A stretch of 64,000 nucleotides of DNA from Antrihabitans cavernicola (GTDB taxonomy: Bacteria; Actinomycetota; Actinomycetes; Mycobacteriales; Mycobacteriaceae). Under the pieces are notes generated by a model. The model was not told the origin of the DNA. It worked only from the letters and a program-made list of their open reading frames with translations, and made no database searches. Shown here one piece after another: positions 23,757 through 32,911 of the stretch; within the stretch, counting starts at the first letter, position 1, and each line of letters begins with the position of its first letter. The translations under genes and the position numbers were made by a program. The stretch lies in the NCBI RefSeq assembly GCF_008297975.1, contig NZ_VLNY01000016.1, forward strand, positions 33,147 to 97,146, in the 5' to 3' direction.

Positions 23757-26309
23757 GTGGACTCGTTCAGCCCCACCACCAAGACTCAGGCCGCGATGAC
23801 AGCGGCACTTCAGGCGGCCTCGTCCGCCGGAAATCCCGACATCCGTCCCGCTCATCTGCTGGTGGCGTTGCTGGATCAGACCGACGGCATCGCCGCACCG
23901 CTGCTCAAGGCGGTCGGTGTCGATCCGATCGGCGTCCGCAACGAGGCACAGTCGATCGTCGACCGCCTGCCCAAGGCCACCGGCGCAACCCAGTCGCCCC
24001 AGCTCAGCCGCGAGGCCGTGGCCGCGTTGACCGCTGCGCAGCATCTCGCGACCGAACTCGACGACGAGTACGTCTCCACCGAGCACCTCATGGTGGGCCT
24101 CAGTGAGGGCGATTCCGATATCGCCAAACTCCTTGCAGGCCATGGCGCTACCTCGGTGGCGCTGCGCGATGCGTTCACCACGGTGCGCGGCAGTGCTCGT
24201 GTCACCAGTCCCGATCCGGAGGGCAGCTACCAGGCGCTGGAGAAGTACAGCACCGATCTCACCGAGGCGGCCCGCAGCGGCAAGCTCGACCCGGTGATCG
24301 GGCGCGATACCGAAATCCGGCGCGTCGTACAGGTTTTGAGCAGGCGCACCAAGAACAACCCGGTTCTCATCGGTGAGCCGGGCGTCGGCAAGACCGCGAT
24401 CGTCGAAGGGCTCGCCCAGCGCATCATCGCGGGCGATGTCCCGGAATCGTTGCGCGGCAAGACCGTTGTGTCGCTGGACCTCGGTTCGATGGTCGCCGGT
24501 GCGAAGTATCGCGGCGAGTTCGAAGAGCGCCTCAAGGCCGTCCTCGACGACATCAAGAACAGTGCCGGGCAGGTCATCACCTTCATCGACGAGCTGCACA
24601 CAATCGTCGGCGCCGGTGCGACAGGCGAGTCGGCGATGGATGCGGGCAACATGATCAAGCCGATGCTGGCCCGCGGCGAGCTGCGACTGGTCGGTGCCAC
24701 CACCCTCGACGAGTACCGCAAGTACATCGAGAAGGACGCCGCACTGGAACGTCGGTTCCAGCAGGTGGTGGTCGGCGAGCCGTCCGTCGAGGACACCGTC
24801 GGAATTCTGCGTGGCCTCAAGGATCGCTACGAGGTGCATCACGGCGTCCGCATCACGGACTCCGCGCTGGTCGCTGCGGCAACGCTGGGCGATCGGTACA
24901 TCACGTCGCGGTTCCTGCCGGACAAGGCGATCGATCTTGTCGACGAGGCTGCGTCGCGGTTGCGCATGGAAATCGATTCGCGACCGGTCGAGATCGACGT
25001 GGTCGAGCGCATCGTTCGCCGCCTCGAGATCGAAGAGGTCGCGCTGGAGAAGGAGACCGACGACGCGTCGAAGGCCCGACTGGAGAAGTTGCGCCAAGAA
25101 CTCGCCGACGAGCGCGAGAAGCTGAGTCAGCTCAGCACCCGCTGGCAGAACGAGAAGCAGGCCATAGACTCGGTGCGCGTGGTCAAGGAGCAGCTCGACC
25201 AGTTGCGCGGCGAGTCCGAGCGTGCCGAACGCGACGGTGATCTGGGCAAGGCAGCCGAACTGCGCTACGGCCGCATCCCGGCGCTGGAGAAGGAACTCGC
25301 CGAGGCCGAGAAGGTCTCCGGGGCGTCCAGCGACGGTGACGTCATGCTCAAGGAAGAGGTGGGTCCCGACGACGTCGCAGATGTTGTTGCGGCCTGGACC
25401 GGCATTCCGGCGGGTCGCATGCTCGAGGGTGAGACCGCGAAGCTGCTGCGGATGGAAGACGAGCTCGGTAAGCGAGTCGTCGGGCAGGCAGAACCGGTGC
25501 AGGCCGTCTCCGATGCGGTGCGTCGGGCGCGGGCCGGTGTTGCCGACCCGAACCGGCCGACTGGATCGTTCCTGTTCCTCGGTCCGACCGGTGTCGGTAA
25601 GACGGAGCTGGCAAAAGCGTTGGCGGACTTCCTGTTCGACGACGAGCGCGCCATGATCCGCATCGATATGAGCGAGTACAGCGAGAAGCACGCGGTCGCG
25701 CGCCTAGTCGGTGCGCCGCCCGGATACGTCGGCTACGACCAGGGTGGTCAGCTCACCGAGGCGATCAGGCGTCGGCCGTACTCGGTCGTGCTGTTCGACG
25801 AGGTGGAGAAGGCGCACCCCGATGTGTTCGACATTCTCCTTGCGGTGCTCGACGAAGGTCGGCTCACCGATGGGCAGGGTCGGACCGTCGATTTCCGCAA
25901 CACCATCCTGATCCTGACGTCGAACCTGGGCGCAGGCGGTGACAAGGATCAGGTGATGGATGCGGTGCGTCGCGCCTTCAAGCCGGAGTTCATCAACCGA
26001 CTCGACGACGTGGTGATCTTCCACCCGCTCAACGAGGAGCAGCTGGAATCCATCGTCGACATCCAGTTGGAGCAGCTGCAGAAGCGGCTCGCCGCACGCA
26101 GGCTCACGCTGGACGTAGCCGATTCGGCGCGGTTCTGGCTGGCGGTACGCGGCTACGACCCGGTCTACGGCGCCCGTCCGCTCCGCAGGTTGATTCAGCA
26201 AGCGATCGGCGATCAGCTGGCCAAGCGCTTGCTGGCAGGCGAGGTGCACGACGGTGACACCGTCCCGGTGACAGTCACCGACGACGGTGCCGGATTGCTG
26301 GTGGGTTAG
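23757..26309 (+). CDS. clpB: Disaggregase ClpB (Hsp104 family AAA+)
   Basis: 850 residues, normal length. It has an N-domain with two Clp repeats (1-145), and first AAA+ module with Walker A GEPGVGKT at 206-213 and Walker [11 protein letters not shown]. The coiled-coil middle domain unique to ClpB lies at ~400-520 ([20 protein letters not shown]). The second AAA+ module has Walker A GPTGVGKT (~606) and [15 protein letters not shown]. The GTG start follows AGAAAGG. With DnaK, DnaJ and GrpE it dissolves protein aggregates. The 5' region carries a HAIR box and SigH-type promoter, and the gene is followed by a long hairpin. Confidence 0.99.
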   Translation: MDSFSPTTKTQAAMTAALQAASSAGNPDIRPAHLLVALLDQTDGIAAPLLKAVGVDPIGVRNEAQSIVDRLPKATGATQSPQLSREAVAALTAAQHLATELDDEYVSTEHLMVGLSEGDSDIAKLLAGHGATSVALRDAFTTVRGSARVTSPDPEGSYQALEKYSTDLTEAARSGKLDPVIGRDTEIRRVVQVLSRRTKNNPVLIGEPGVGKTAIVEGLAQRIIAGDVPESLRGKTVVSLDLGSMVAGAKYRGEFEERLKAVLDDIKNSAGQVITFIDELHTIVGAGATGESAMDAGNMIKPMLARGELRLVGATTLDEYRKYIEKDAALERRFQQVVVGEPSVEDTVGILRGLKDRYEVHHGVRITDSALVAAATLGDRYITSRFLPDKAIDLVDEAASRLRMEIDSRPVEIDVVERIVRRLEIEEVALEKETDDASKARLEKLRQELADEREKLSQLSTRWQNEKQAIDSVRVVKEQLDQLRGESERAERDGDLGKAAELRYGRIPALEKELAEAEKVSGASSDGDVMLKEEVGPDDVADVVAAWTGIPAGRMLEGETAKLLRMEDELGKRVVGQAEPVQAVSDAVRRARAGVADPNRPTGSFLFLGPTGVGKTELAKALADFLFDDERAMIRIDMSEYSEKHAVARLVGAPPGYVGYDQGGQLTEAIRRRPYSVVLFDEVEKAHPDVFDILLAVLDEGRLTDGQGRTVDFRNTILILTSNLGAGGDKDQVMDAVRRAFKPEFINRLDDVVIFHPLNEEQLESIVDIQLEQLQKRLAARRLTLDVADSARFWLAVRGYDPVYGARPLRRLIQQAIGDQLAKRLLAGEVHDGDTVPVTVTDDGAGLLVG

Positions 26310-26323
26310 GCGACTTCGTCGCA

Positions 26324-26365
26324 GGTGAGCGTTTAGTTGGTCCCTGGACCACCAAAGCGCTCACC
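26324..26365 (+). terminator. Long hairpin after clpB, no U-tract
   Basis: GGTGAGCGTTTAGTTGGTCC (26324-26343) faces GGACCACCAAAGCGCTCACC (26346-26365) across a 2-base loop, with three mismatches in 20 pairs. It sits 14 bp past the clpB stop and before the next gene. The absence of a U-run resembles the I-shaped terminators proposed for mycobacteria. Confidence 0.6.
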
Positions 26366-26391
26366 TTGCGCGAAGCGCCTACGCTGTCCCC

Positions 26392-27231
26392 ATGAGCAAC
26401 CCGGACGATCCTCGGACCGAGAAGTTCGATCGGCCGACCGATCAGTTCGGCCGGCCCATCGAGCCTGATCAGCCGACGGAGATCTACCACACAGCCGACC
26501 CGTATCAGGCCTACGGACAGCAACCGCCGCCCAACGCGACGATGGCGTTCCCGACGTATCAGACCTACGACCCGAACCAGCCGCCGCCGAACCCGACGCA
26601 GGCCTACCCGACCTACCAGGGCGGCTACCAGCAGCAGTATCAACAGCAGCCCTACCAGCAACAACCCCAAGATCAGCCCTGGGGAGGGTATCCCGGCGAG
26701 GTTCGGCCGCTGGAGCAGACGCAGGAGCCGAAGCGTAAGTCGAAGATGTGGCTCGGCATCCTGGCGGGCCTCGTCGTGCTCGCGTTGGCGGGAGTCATCG
26801 CGTTCGTCGCGACCGGCGGCAGTCCGGAATCGTCCACGACGGCAAGCGGTGGCAGCACCAGCACCCAGGCACTGCCCCCGACGACGACGGCGGCGCCACG
26901 GACCAGCCCGCGGGCGTCGCAATCGCCCGAATCGTCCGGCGTCCAACTGCCGCCTGCTCTGGGCAACGCCATTCAGGATTTCGGTGCCACGGTCGGCAGC
27001 ATCTCGGCCAACGACGGGTCGACCCTCACGGTCGACGGCATCGGCGGATCGCCCGTCACGGTGCACACCAACGACCAGACGCAGGTCGTCGCCATGTCCG
27101 GATCGAAAGTGTCGGACCTGAAGGTCGGCGACAGCGTCGTCATTCAGGGCGACAAGGCCGACGACGGTTCGATCACGGCACGCATCATCATCAGTACGTC
27201 GCTGCCCAATCCCAACGGCTTCGGCCGCTAG
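26392..27231 (+). CDS. Membrane-anchored protein: Gln/Pro/Tyr-rich cytoplasmic region, external DUF5666-like domain
   Basis: 279 residues. Residues 1-115 are low complexity, with FPTYQTYDPNQPPPNPTQAY repeats and QQQYQQQPYQQQPQDQ. A basic KRKSK then precedes a transmembrane helix (~120-142, WLGILAGLVVLALAGVIAFV). A Ser/Thr/Pro linker leads to a C-terminal domain of ~80 residues (VGSISANDGSTLTVDGIGG, DQTQVVAMSGSKVSDLKVGDSVVIQGDKADDGS) that looks like the OB-type DUF5666 fold. The topology matches actinobacterial envelope proteins with disordered tails. The next gene starts 12 bp downstream. No enzymatic motif is seen and the function is unknown. Confidence 0.7.
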   Translation: MSNPDDPRTEKFDRPTDQFGRPIEPDQPTEIYHTADPYQAYGQQPPPNATMAFPTYQTYDPNQPPPNPTQAYPTYQGGYQQQYQQQPYQQQPQDQPWGGYPGEVRPLEQTQEPKRKSKMWLGILAGLVVLALAGVIAFVATGGSPESSTTASGGSTSTQALPPTTTAAPRTSPRASQSPESSGVQLPPALGNAIQDFGATVGSISANDGSTLTVDGIGGSPVTVHTNDQTQVVAMSGSKVSDLKVGDSVVIQGDKADDGSITARIIISTSLPNPNGFGR

Positions 27232-27243
27232 GCTGAGCAATCG

Positions 27244-28101
27244 ATGACGGCAATGTGGTTTGGACTGGCAGTGATCGCACTCGTGGGTGCGGCTGTACTG
27301 CTGTACATCGACCGGATCCAGCACCAACGCGGTGGCAGGGTTCGGCAGATGTGGGCAAAGGCTCAAAATTTCACGTACACGGTGGAAGATCCGAATCTTC
27401 CCGCGACGTGGCGGCGCGCTGCGCTGGCCAAACAGGATTATCTGTCCGCGGTGGACATCGTCAGCGGCATCCGGCGCGGTGAGCAGTTCTTTCTGTTCGA
27501 TCTCGAGGACACCGCGACGATCGTTGCCGTCCGTCGCGAAATCGGCTCCGACGTGGACATCGATCTGCGGCTGAAGACCACACCGCCGCCCCGCGACGCC
27601 GACATGGAACTACTCGGCGGCATCGGCCCGCGCATCGTGTTCGCCACCAACCTCGAGATCGCCCGTCGAGTGTGCGATCAGCGAATGGTCGCGTTCACCG
27701 AAGGCCTGCCCGCGAAGCTGCAGATGCTGTGGAGCGAAGGCAACTGGACACTCGGCTCGCTCCCGATCACCGCGATGGGCCGCGACTGGGACGACGCGAT
27801 CGATTCCGTTGCCCGCTTGTCCGGAATGTTGCATGTCCTCCCGCCGCCGCGCGAACCCCGTGCGGGTCGCAGCGATCGCGGCGGCAACCACGATCCCGGC
27901 CGACCGCGCCCGCCGCAGACCGACCTGCGCGAACGCCCGGCACGGGTAGCGCCGCCGCGCGTTGCTCCACCGACCGGTGAACGCAGGCCGGTCGAAGGTT
28001 TTCCGCCGCCAGGCGAGCGAGGCCGTGCCCCAAGTCGGCCGCAAGATTTCGACGGCCCACCGACGCAAGCAGCAGAGCGCATCCGGCCCGATCTCGATTA
28101 G
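27244..28101 (+). CDS. Rv0383c-like membrane-anchored protein
   Basis: 285 residues. A single N-terminal helix (4-21, WFGLAVIALVGAAVLLYID) without a cleavage site is followed by a folded domain (30-200: RVRQMWAKAQNFTYTVEDP, GEQFFLFDLEDTATIVAVR, GGIGPRIVFATNLEIARRVCDQRMVAF). The last ~80 residues are a Pro/Arg-rich tail (PARVAPPRVAPPTGERRP). Order between pyrE and clpB, length and domain layout agree with M. tuberculosis Rv0383c (about 284 residues), annotated as a possible conserved secreted protein of unknown role. Translation starts at ATG 27244. It may be cotranscribed with the preceding membrane protein. Confidence 0.75.
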   Translation: MTAMWFGLAVIALVGAAVLLYIDRIQHQRGGRVRQMWAKAQNFTYTVEDPNLPATWRRAALAKQDYLSAVDIVSGIRRGEQFFLFDLEDTATIVAVRREIGSDVDIDLRLKTTPPPRDADMELLGGIGPRIVFATNLEIARRVCDQRMVAFTEGLPAKLQMLWSEGNWTLGSLPITAMGRDWDDAIDSVARLSGMLHVLPPPREPRAGRSDRGGNHDPGRPRPPQTDLRERPARVAPPRVAPPTGERRPVEGFPPPGERGRAPSRPQDFDGPPTQAAERIRPDLD

Positions 28102-28125
28102 CGGTGCCCCGATAAGGTTCTGCCC

Positions 28126-28914
28126 ATGTCGCCCAACGCTGTTCGCCCAGTCGCACTGGTCACCGGTCCCACGTCGGGTCTCGGCGAAGGATTTGCCCGC
28201 AAGCTCGCTGCCCGCGGCTACGACCTTGTCTTGGTCGCCCGCGACCAGCAACGACTGGACGCCCTCGCCGCCGATCTGGAGAACCAGTACGGTGTTGGCG
28301 CCGAGGTGGTGGTCGCCGACCTCGGCACCGACGAGGGCCGCGCCGCTGTGTGCCGCAGGCTCGATCAGGGCGTCGAATTCCTGGTCAACAACGCAGGATT
28401 CGGCATCACCGGCGAATTCTGGACAGTCGATCCCGCGGTCCTGCAGAACCAACTCGACGTCAACGTCACCGCCGTGATGCAGCTGACCCGCGCTGCGCTG
28501 CCGTCGATGGTGGCAGCGGCGAACGGGCGGATCGTCAACGTGGCGAGCGTTGCTGGGCTGGTCGCGGGCCGCGGCTCCACCTATTCCGCGTCGAAGGCGT
28601 ACGTCATCTCGTTCACCGAAGGTCTGGCAGGCGGCGTCGAGGGCACCGGCGTACGGATGCAGGCACTGTGCCCCGGCTTCGTCCGCACCGAGTTCCACGA
28701 GCGCGCGGGTATCGAGATGAGCTCGATACCGTCGGCGATGTGGCTGAACGTGGATCAGGTGGTCACGACCTCGCTGGACGATCTGGAGAAGGGCAAGGTC
28801 ATTTCCATCCCTGGCATTCAGTACAAGGTGATCACGAGCGCGAGTCGCGTGATTCCGAAGTCGGCTGTGCGCAAGATCAACACATTGGTGGGCCGCGGTC
28901 GCGGCCGGACATAG
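28126..28914 (+). CDS. Short-chain dehydrogenase/reductase
   Basis: 262 residues, classical SDR. The Rossmann motif TGPTSGLG is at ~11-18, NNAGFGITG at ~88, and the catalytic Ser-Tyr-Lys appears as NVASVAGLVAGRGSTYSASKAY (YSASK). The LVARDQQRLDALAADLE segment after the second strand, with Arg, suggests NADP(H) preference. After the active site comes CPGFVRTEFHERAG. The protein resembles the DltE/oxidoreductase SDR group used in lipid or ketone reduction. It is placed 10 bp before pyrE, an association seen in related genomes, but a link to pyrimidine synthesis is not implied. Substrate unknown. Confidence 0.88.
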   Translation: MSPNAVRPVALVTGPTSGLGEGFARKLAARGYDLVLVARDQQRLDALAADLENQYGVGAEVVVADLGTDEGRAAVCRRLDQGVEFLVNNAGFGITGEFWTVDPAVLQNQLDVNVTAVMQLTRAALPSMVAAANGRIVNVASVAGLVAGRGSTYSASKAYVISFTEGLAGGVEGTGVRMQALCPGFVRTEFHERAGIEMSSIPSAMWLNVDQVVTTSLDDLEKGKVISIPGIQYKVITSASRVIPKSAVRKINTLVGRGRGRT

Positions 28915-28923
28915 GAGTCGTAA

Positions 28924-29460
28924 ATGACCGCTAGGGACGAACTTGCCGCGCTGGTAAGGGAATTGGCGATCGTGCACGGGAAGGTGACGTTGTCGTCGGG
29001 CAAGGAAGCCGACTACTACGTCGATCTACGACGCGCAACGCTGCATCACAAGGCCGCTCCGCTGATCGGCTCGCTGTTGCGCGAACTGGTCGCCGACTGG
29101 GATTTCGACGCGGTCGGCGGGCTCACGATGGGTGCCGATCCGGTTGCGATGGCGGTGATGCATGCGCCGGGCAGGCCGATCGATGCGTTCGTCGTCCGTA
29201 AGGCCGCCAAGGCGCACGGTATGCAGCGGCAGATCGAAGGCCCCGACGTCGTCGGTAAGCGGGTGCTGGTCGTGGAAGACACGACGACGACGGGCAATTC
29301 GCCGCTGACGGCGGTGAAGGCGCTGCGCGATGTCGGTGCGATCGTGGTGGGCGTCGCCACGGTCGTGGACCGGGCGACCGGGGCGGATGCGGTGATCGCC
29401 GCGGAGGGGCTGGAGTACCGGTCGCTGCTTGGACTCGACGACCTGGGATTGGCGAATTAA
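28924..29460 (+). CDS. pyrE: Orotate phosphoribosyltransferase
   Basis: 178 residues. The type I phosphoribosyltransferase signature is VLVVEDTTTTGNSPLTAV (PRPP loop with the acidic pair ED). Other hallmarks are GKVTLSSGKEADYYVDLRR (the orotate/PRPP contact region), GGLTMGADPVAMAV and FVVRKAAKAHGMQRQIEG (catalytic flexible loop with Lys/His). It transfers the ribose-phosphate of PRPP to orotate, giving OMP in pyrimidine synthesis. The length is normal for the short actinobacterial form. It starts 10 bp after the SDR gene with a weak ribosome site, so coexpression is likely. Confidence 0.97.
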   Translation: MTARDELAALVRELAIVHGKVTLSSGKEADYYVDLRRATLHHKAAPLIGSLLRELVADWDFDAVGGLTMGADPVAMAVMHAPGRPIDAFVVRKAAKAHGMQRQIEGPDVVGKRVLVVEDTTTTGNSPLTAVKALRDVGAIVVGVATVVDRATGADAVIAAEGLEYRSLLGLDDLGLAN

Positions 29461-29511
29461 CCATTAGTTAGCCTGTAACGAACCAGTCGGCGAGCGAAGG
29501 ATACGAAACCT

Positions 29512-30570
29512 GTGGTCAGCATTGCGGTCAACAAGGGACATGCGAACGTCGCGATGCTCGGCATCGGCGCATACCGGCCGAAGCGAATCGTCAGCAACGA
29601 AGAGGTATGCCAGACCCTCGACTCGACGCCCGAGTGGATCTACGAGCGCAGCGGAATCCGTAACCGTCGGTGGATCAGCGGCGACGAGACCGCGAAGTCG
29701 ATGGCGGTGGCGGCAGCAGAGCGGGCGCTGCGCAACAGCGGTATCGACAAGTCGCAGATCGGCGCCGTGATCCTGACGACCGGTAGCTGGAAGACGAAGA
29801 TTCCGCACGGGGCGCCGCAGGTGGCATTCGAACTCGGGATCAACGGCCTGCCCGCATTCGATGTGGAATCGGGTTGCGGCGGCTTCGGTTATGGCCTCGG
29901 CGTCGCGACGGACATGATCCGGGCGGGCTCCGCGGAGTACGTGCTGGTGATCGGAACCGAGACGATGTCGGTGGTGATGGATCCGAAGGACCGCGGCACC
30001 GCGTTCATCTTCGCCGACGGTGCGGGTGCAGTTGTGGTCGGTCCTAGCGAGGAGAACGGCATCTCGCCGACCGTGTGGGGCAGCGACGGCGAGAACGCGG
30101 GCGCCATCTCGCAGAACTACGACATCCCTGAATACATGGACCGTGCCGAGGAGTTCCAGGGCAAGGATGCCGAGACGGATCCGGTCGGACGCATGGTGGT
30201 TCGGATGGAAGGCCCACGCGTATTCCGTTGGGCCGCAATCACGTTGCCGAAGGCGCTGTCGAGTGCGATCGAGCAGTCAGGTGTCGCGAAGGAAGATATC
30301 GAGGTCTTCGTTCCGCACCAGGCGAATGCCCGCATCAACGACCTGATGAAGGCCAATCTCGGCCTCGGCGAACATGTTCCGGTCGCCAACGACATCGAGA
30401 ACACCGGGAACACGTCCGCTGCCTCGATCCCGCTGGCGATCGAAGAGATGCTGGTGACCGGCAAGGCCAAGGGCGGCCAGACGGCGCTGCTGCTCGCCTT
30501 CGGCGCCGGCCTCAGCTATGCGGGCCAGGTAGTAACTCTGCCGCCCGCGCCGAAGGAAGCCAGCTTTTAG
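29512..30570 (+). CDS. 3-oxoacyl-ACP synthase III family protein (KAS III/FabH-like)
   Basis: 352 residues from GTG. The thiolase-fold catalytic triad is complete: C122 (VESGCGGFGYG), H269 (VPHQANARI) and N300 (ENTGNTSAASIP). The protein opens with LGIGAYRPKRIVSNEEVCQ and IYERSGIRNRRWI as in FabH. KAS III enzymes condense an acyl-CoA starter with malonyl-ACP. Starter preference and whether this is the housekeeping FabH or a specialised paralogue for lipid or natural-product synthesis cannot be determined here, because no acp or fabD lies nearby. Its stop shares TTAG with the convergent MFS gene, leaving no room for a terminator. Confidence 0.9.
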   Translation: MVSIAVNKGHANVAMLGIGAYRPKRIVSNEEVCQTLDSTPEWIYERSGIRNRRWISGDETAKSMAVAAAERALRNSGIDKSQIGAVILTTGSWKTKIPHGAPQVAFELGINGLPAFDVESGCGGFGYGLGVATDMIRAGSAEYVLVIGTETMSVVMDPKDRGTAFIFADGAGAVVVGPSEENGISPTVWGSDGENAGAISQNYDIPEYMDRAEEFQGKDAETDPVGRMVVRMEGPRVFRWAAITLPKALSSAIEQSGVAKEDIEVFVPHQANARINDLMKANLGLGEHVPVANDIENTGNTSAASIPLAIEEMLVTGKAKGGQTALLLAFGAGLSYAGQVVTLPPAPKEASF

Positions 30571-31811
30571 TCCCCGACTGTTATCGCTTCGGCTTCGTCG
30601 ATGCTGTGCGGGGCAGGATCGTGATCGTCGATGTGCGCCAGCACCTTTCGGCCACTGAGTAGGACGAACACCGCTGCCAACGTGCACGCCGCGCCGACCC
30701 AGAACGGGATGTGGATGCTGTGCTCGCCGAGCTTGCCCGCCAGGTACGGGGCGGCGGCACCGCCGACGAACCGCACGAAGCTGTAGGCGGCCGATGCCGT
30801 AGACCGCTCGACCGGTGAGCTGATCATCACGGTCTCGGTGATCAGGGTGTTGTTCACGCCGAGGAACAGACCTGCCAGCACCACACCCACGATCAGCACC
30901 ACTTTGTTCTCGGTGAACGCAGCCATCACCCCGAGATCGATCGCGAACAGCACGAGCGCAGCCGCCATCATCGGCAGTGTGCCGAAGGCGCGTTGGAGTC
31001 GCGGCGCAAGGAACACCGATGCGATCGCCAGCATCAGGCCCCAGCCGAAGAAGATGAAGCCGATCGAGTACGCGCTCATGTTCAGCGGGAACGGCGTGTA
31101 GGCGAGCAGGGTGAAGAAGCCGTAGTTGTAGAGCAGTGCAGTGATGCCGACGGTCAGCAGCCCGCGGTGGCGCAGTGCCTTGAACGGCGCGGCAAGCGAT
31201 GTGTGATGGGTCGGCTTGGGGCTTTCCGGGAGCATCACGACGATCAGCACGAAGGCGAACGCCATCAGGACCGCGACACCGAAGAACGGTCCACGCCAGC
31301 TGATGCTGCCCAACACGCCGCCGACCAGCGGGCCGGTCGCGATGCCGATACCCAGCGCAGCCTCGTACAGGATGATCGCGCGGGCGACGCCACCGCTTGC
31401 GGCACCGACGATCGTCGCCAGCGCGGTAGCGATGAAGAGCGCGTTGCCCAAGCCCCAGCCTGCGCGGAACCCGACGATCTCACCGACGCTGCCGGACATG
31501 CCCGCGAGGGCCGAGAACACCACGATGATCGCCAGGCCGCCGAGCAGTGTCTTCTTGGCGCCGAACCGGCTGGAGACGACGCCGGTGATCAGCATCGCCA
31601 CGCCCGTGACCAGCATGTAGCTGGTGAACAGCAGTGACACCTGCGACGGCGACGCGTGCAGCTGTTCGCCGATCGGCTTCAGAATGGGGTCGACCAAACC
31701 GATGCCCATGAACGCGATGACGCTCGCGAACGCGACTGCCCATACGGCCTTCGGCTGTTTCAGCAGACTCGCCTGATCGGCGGATTCCGCTGGTGCGGTG
31801 GTGGTACTCAC
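30567..31811 (-). CDS. MFS drug/metabolite exporter
   Basis: 414 residues from GTG at 31811 with GAAGGA seven bases upstream. Twelve hydrophobic helices are evident. The signature loop between helices 2 and 3 is ...GVVSSRFGAKKTLLGG (consensus GxLaDrxGrkxxl) and helix 5 contains GPLVGGVLGSISWRGPF, the antiporter motif C of drug:proton antiporters. The N-terminus (VWAVAFASVIAFMGIGLVDP) is typical for the DHA1 group. It is directly downstream of a MarR repressor on the same strand, with 16 bp between, so efflux is presumably inducible by the MarR ligand. Substrate unknown. Confidence 0.9.
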   Translation of the reverse strand: MSTTTAPAESADQASLLKQPKAVWAVAFASVIAFMGIGLVDPILKPIGEQLHASPSQVSLLFTSYMLVTGVAMLITGVVSSRFGAKKTLLGGLAIIVVFSALAGMSGSVGEIVGFRAGWGLGNALFIATALATIVGAASGGVARAIILYEAALGIGIATGPLVGGVLGSISWRGPFFGVAVLMAFAFVLIVVMLPESPKPTHHTSLAAPFKALRHRGLLTVGITALLYNYGFFTLLAYTPFPLNMSAYSIGFIFFGWGLMLAIASVFLAPRLQRAFGTLPMMAAALVLFAIDLGVMAAFTENKVVLIVGVVLAGLFLGVNNTLITETVMISSPVERSTASAAYSFVRFVGGAAAPYLAGKLGEHSIHIPFWVGAACTLAAVFVLLSGRKVLAHIDDHDPAPHSIDEAEAITVGD

Positions 31812-31827
31812 TGATCCTTCTTTCCAG

Positions 31828-32271
31828 CTAGCTATCCGATGTGGATTTGAGAATGTCGCGCAGTTCTTGCAGGCCCTCGGTGATCCGGGCGATCTGCTCG
31901 GGTTCGAGCTGAGCGAATCGCGGCGCGAGGGCATCGCCGATGGCGGCACGTGATTCGGCGAGCCACGTTCTGCCCTTGTCGCTGATCGCGATGAGCGATG
32001 CGCGCGAATCGTGCGCGTCGGGCGTGCGCTCGACCAGGTCGAGGGCGTGCAACTTCTTCATCAACGCCGTCGCCGACGGTTGACTGCAGCGATCGAGTCG
32101 GGCGAACTCGCTGGTCCGCAGCTCGCCGTACTCCTCGAGCAGCGACAGCGCGCGAACAAGTGCCCGCGGCCGATCGTCGTTGGCGAGCGACGACGCAAGG
32201 CGCGTGAAGCGAGACGAATTGGTGACCAGCTCCACGATGAGATCGCGTTGGTCGGTTCCAGTCGTCGTCAT
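31828..32271 (-). CDS. MarR-family transcriptional regulator
   Basis: 147 residues. The helix-turn-helix is RTSEFARLDRCSQPSATALMKKLHALDLVERTPDAHDSRASLIAISDKG, where DSRAS is the MarR wing. Flanking helices form the dimer interface. ATG at 32271 lies only 8 nt from a -10-like TAATAA, so the message is likely leaderless. The AT-rich promoter contains two overlapping inverted repeats, and the protein probably represses itself and the MFS exporter that follows in the operon. One Cys (DRCSQP) sits in the recognition region, so redox sensing is possible but not shown. Confidence 0.9.
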   Translation of the reverse strand: MTTTGTDQRDLIVELVTNSSRFTRLASSLANDDRPRALVRALSLLEEYGELRTSEFARLDRCSQPSATALMKKLHALDLVERTPDAHDSRASLIAISDKGRTWLAESRAAIGDALAPRFAQLEPEQIARITEGLQELRDILKSTSDS

Positions 32272-32279
32272 GACAAGTA

Positions 32280-32308
32280 TTATTACATAAGCTAACTATG
32301 TATGTAAA
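32280..32308 (-). promoter_or_regulatory. Promoter and probable operator of the marR-MFS operon
   Basis: Minus strand: TTTACA (32303-32308), 17-bp spacer, TAATAA (32280-32285), then 8 nt to ATG. Embedded are TACATA-N7-TATGTA (32284-32302) and TTACATA-N11-TATGTAA (32283-32307). Inverted repeats covering a promoter beside a marR gene are the expected autoregulatory arrangement. Confidence 0.55.
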
Positions 32309-32395
32309 CCGAGACCTTCTACGACATGCGAGGACGAGCGTTGCGGGAGACACTGAACCCGCATGCCGTCAGCTGCCGACCGTTCGAGGACCCGG

Positions 32396-32899
32396 ATGAC
32401 TTCGAAGTTCGCTTTTCCCCTGAACAAGCAAGCCGACGTGGCGTTGGCGGCACTGCACGAATCGCCGCTGGATCTGCTGCCGAACTCCAAGGACGTTCGG
32501 TTGGTCCGCGTCCTGTTCATGCCGACGTTTCATCGCAACGTGCTGATCGTGGTCGAGGCGCTGCAGGCGGTGGCGCGCATCGCGTGCACGATGTCCGGCA
32601 CCGATCCGCGGCGCGAAGAAAACGTGCTGCCCACCGCCGATCTCGATGCACTGTGGAGCGCGACGGAGGCAGTGGACACCGCCGGCGAGTCACAGGCCTC
32701 GGCGGGTGCCGGTATGCCGATCAGGGTCGACATCGACGACTGGTCGGGGCGCAGAACATTGACCGGTATGGCCCAGGTCGGCGGCGGTCCGGTCGGTGTA
32801 CTGGTGGACGAGATGGTGTCGCTGGTGCGCGGCAATCTGCCGGATGATGAAATCGATCAGGCGTTGACCGACGTCGAGCGGTACCTGATTCGCGACTGA
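32396..32899 (+). CDS. Conserved protein of unknown function
   Basis: 167 residues from ATG 32396, preferred over the in-frame ATG at 32363 because GAGGA lies 5 nt before it. Soluble, with FPLNKQADVALAALHESPLDLLP at the start, then a hydrophobic segment RLVRVLFMPTFHRNVLIVVEALQAVARIA and a DDWSGRRTLTGMAQVGGGPVGVLVDEMVSLVRGNLP block. No catalytic or DNA-binding motif is recognised. It precedes a YhhN-type membrane protein by 12 bp and may be cotranscribed with it. It is transcribed away from the marR operon. Confidence 0.6.
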   Translation: MTSKFAFPLNKQADVALAALHESPLDLLPNSKDVRLVRVLFMPTFHRNVLIVVEALQAVARIACTMSGTDPRREENVLPTADLDALWSATEAVDTAGESQASAGAGMPIRVDIDDWSGRRTLTGMAQVGGGPVGVLVDEMVSLVRGNLPDDEIDQALTDVERYLIRD

Positions 32900-32911
32900 A
32901 ACGAGATTCCC

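Noticed and set aside
23727..25691. 654-codon antisense frame opposite clpB
   Set aside because: clpB is certain and the antisense translation has no recognisable fold.
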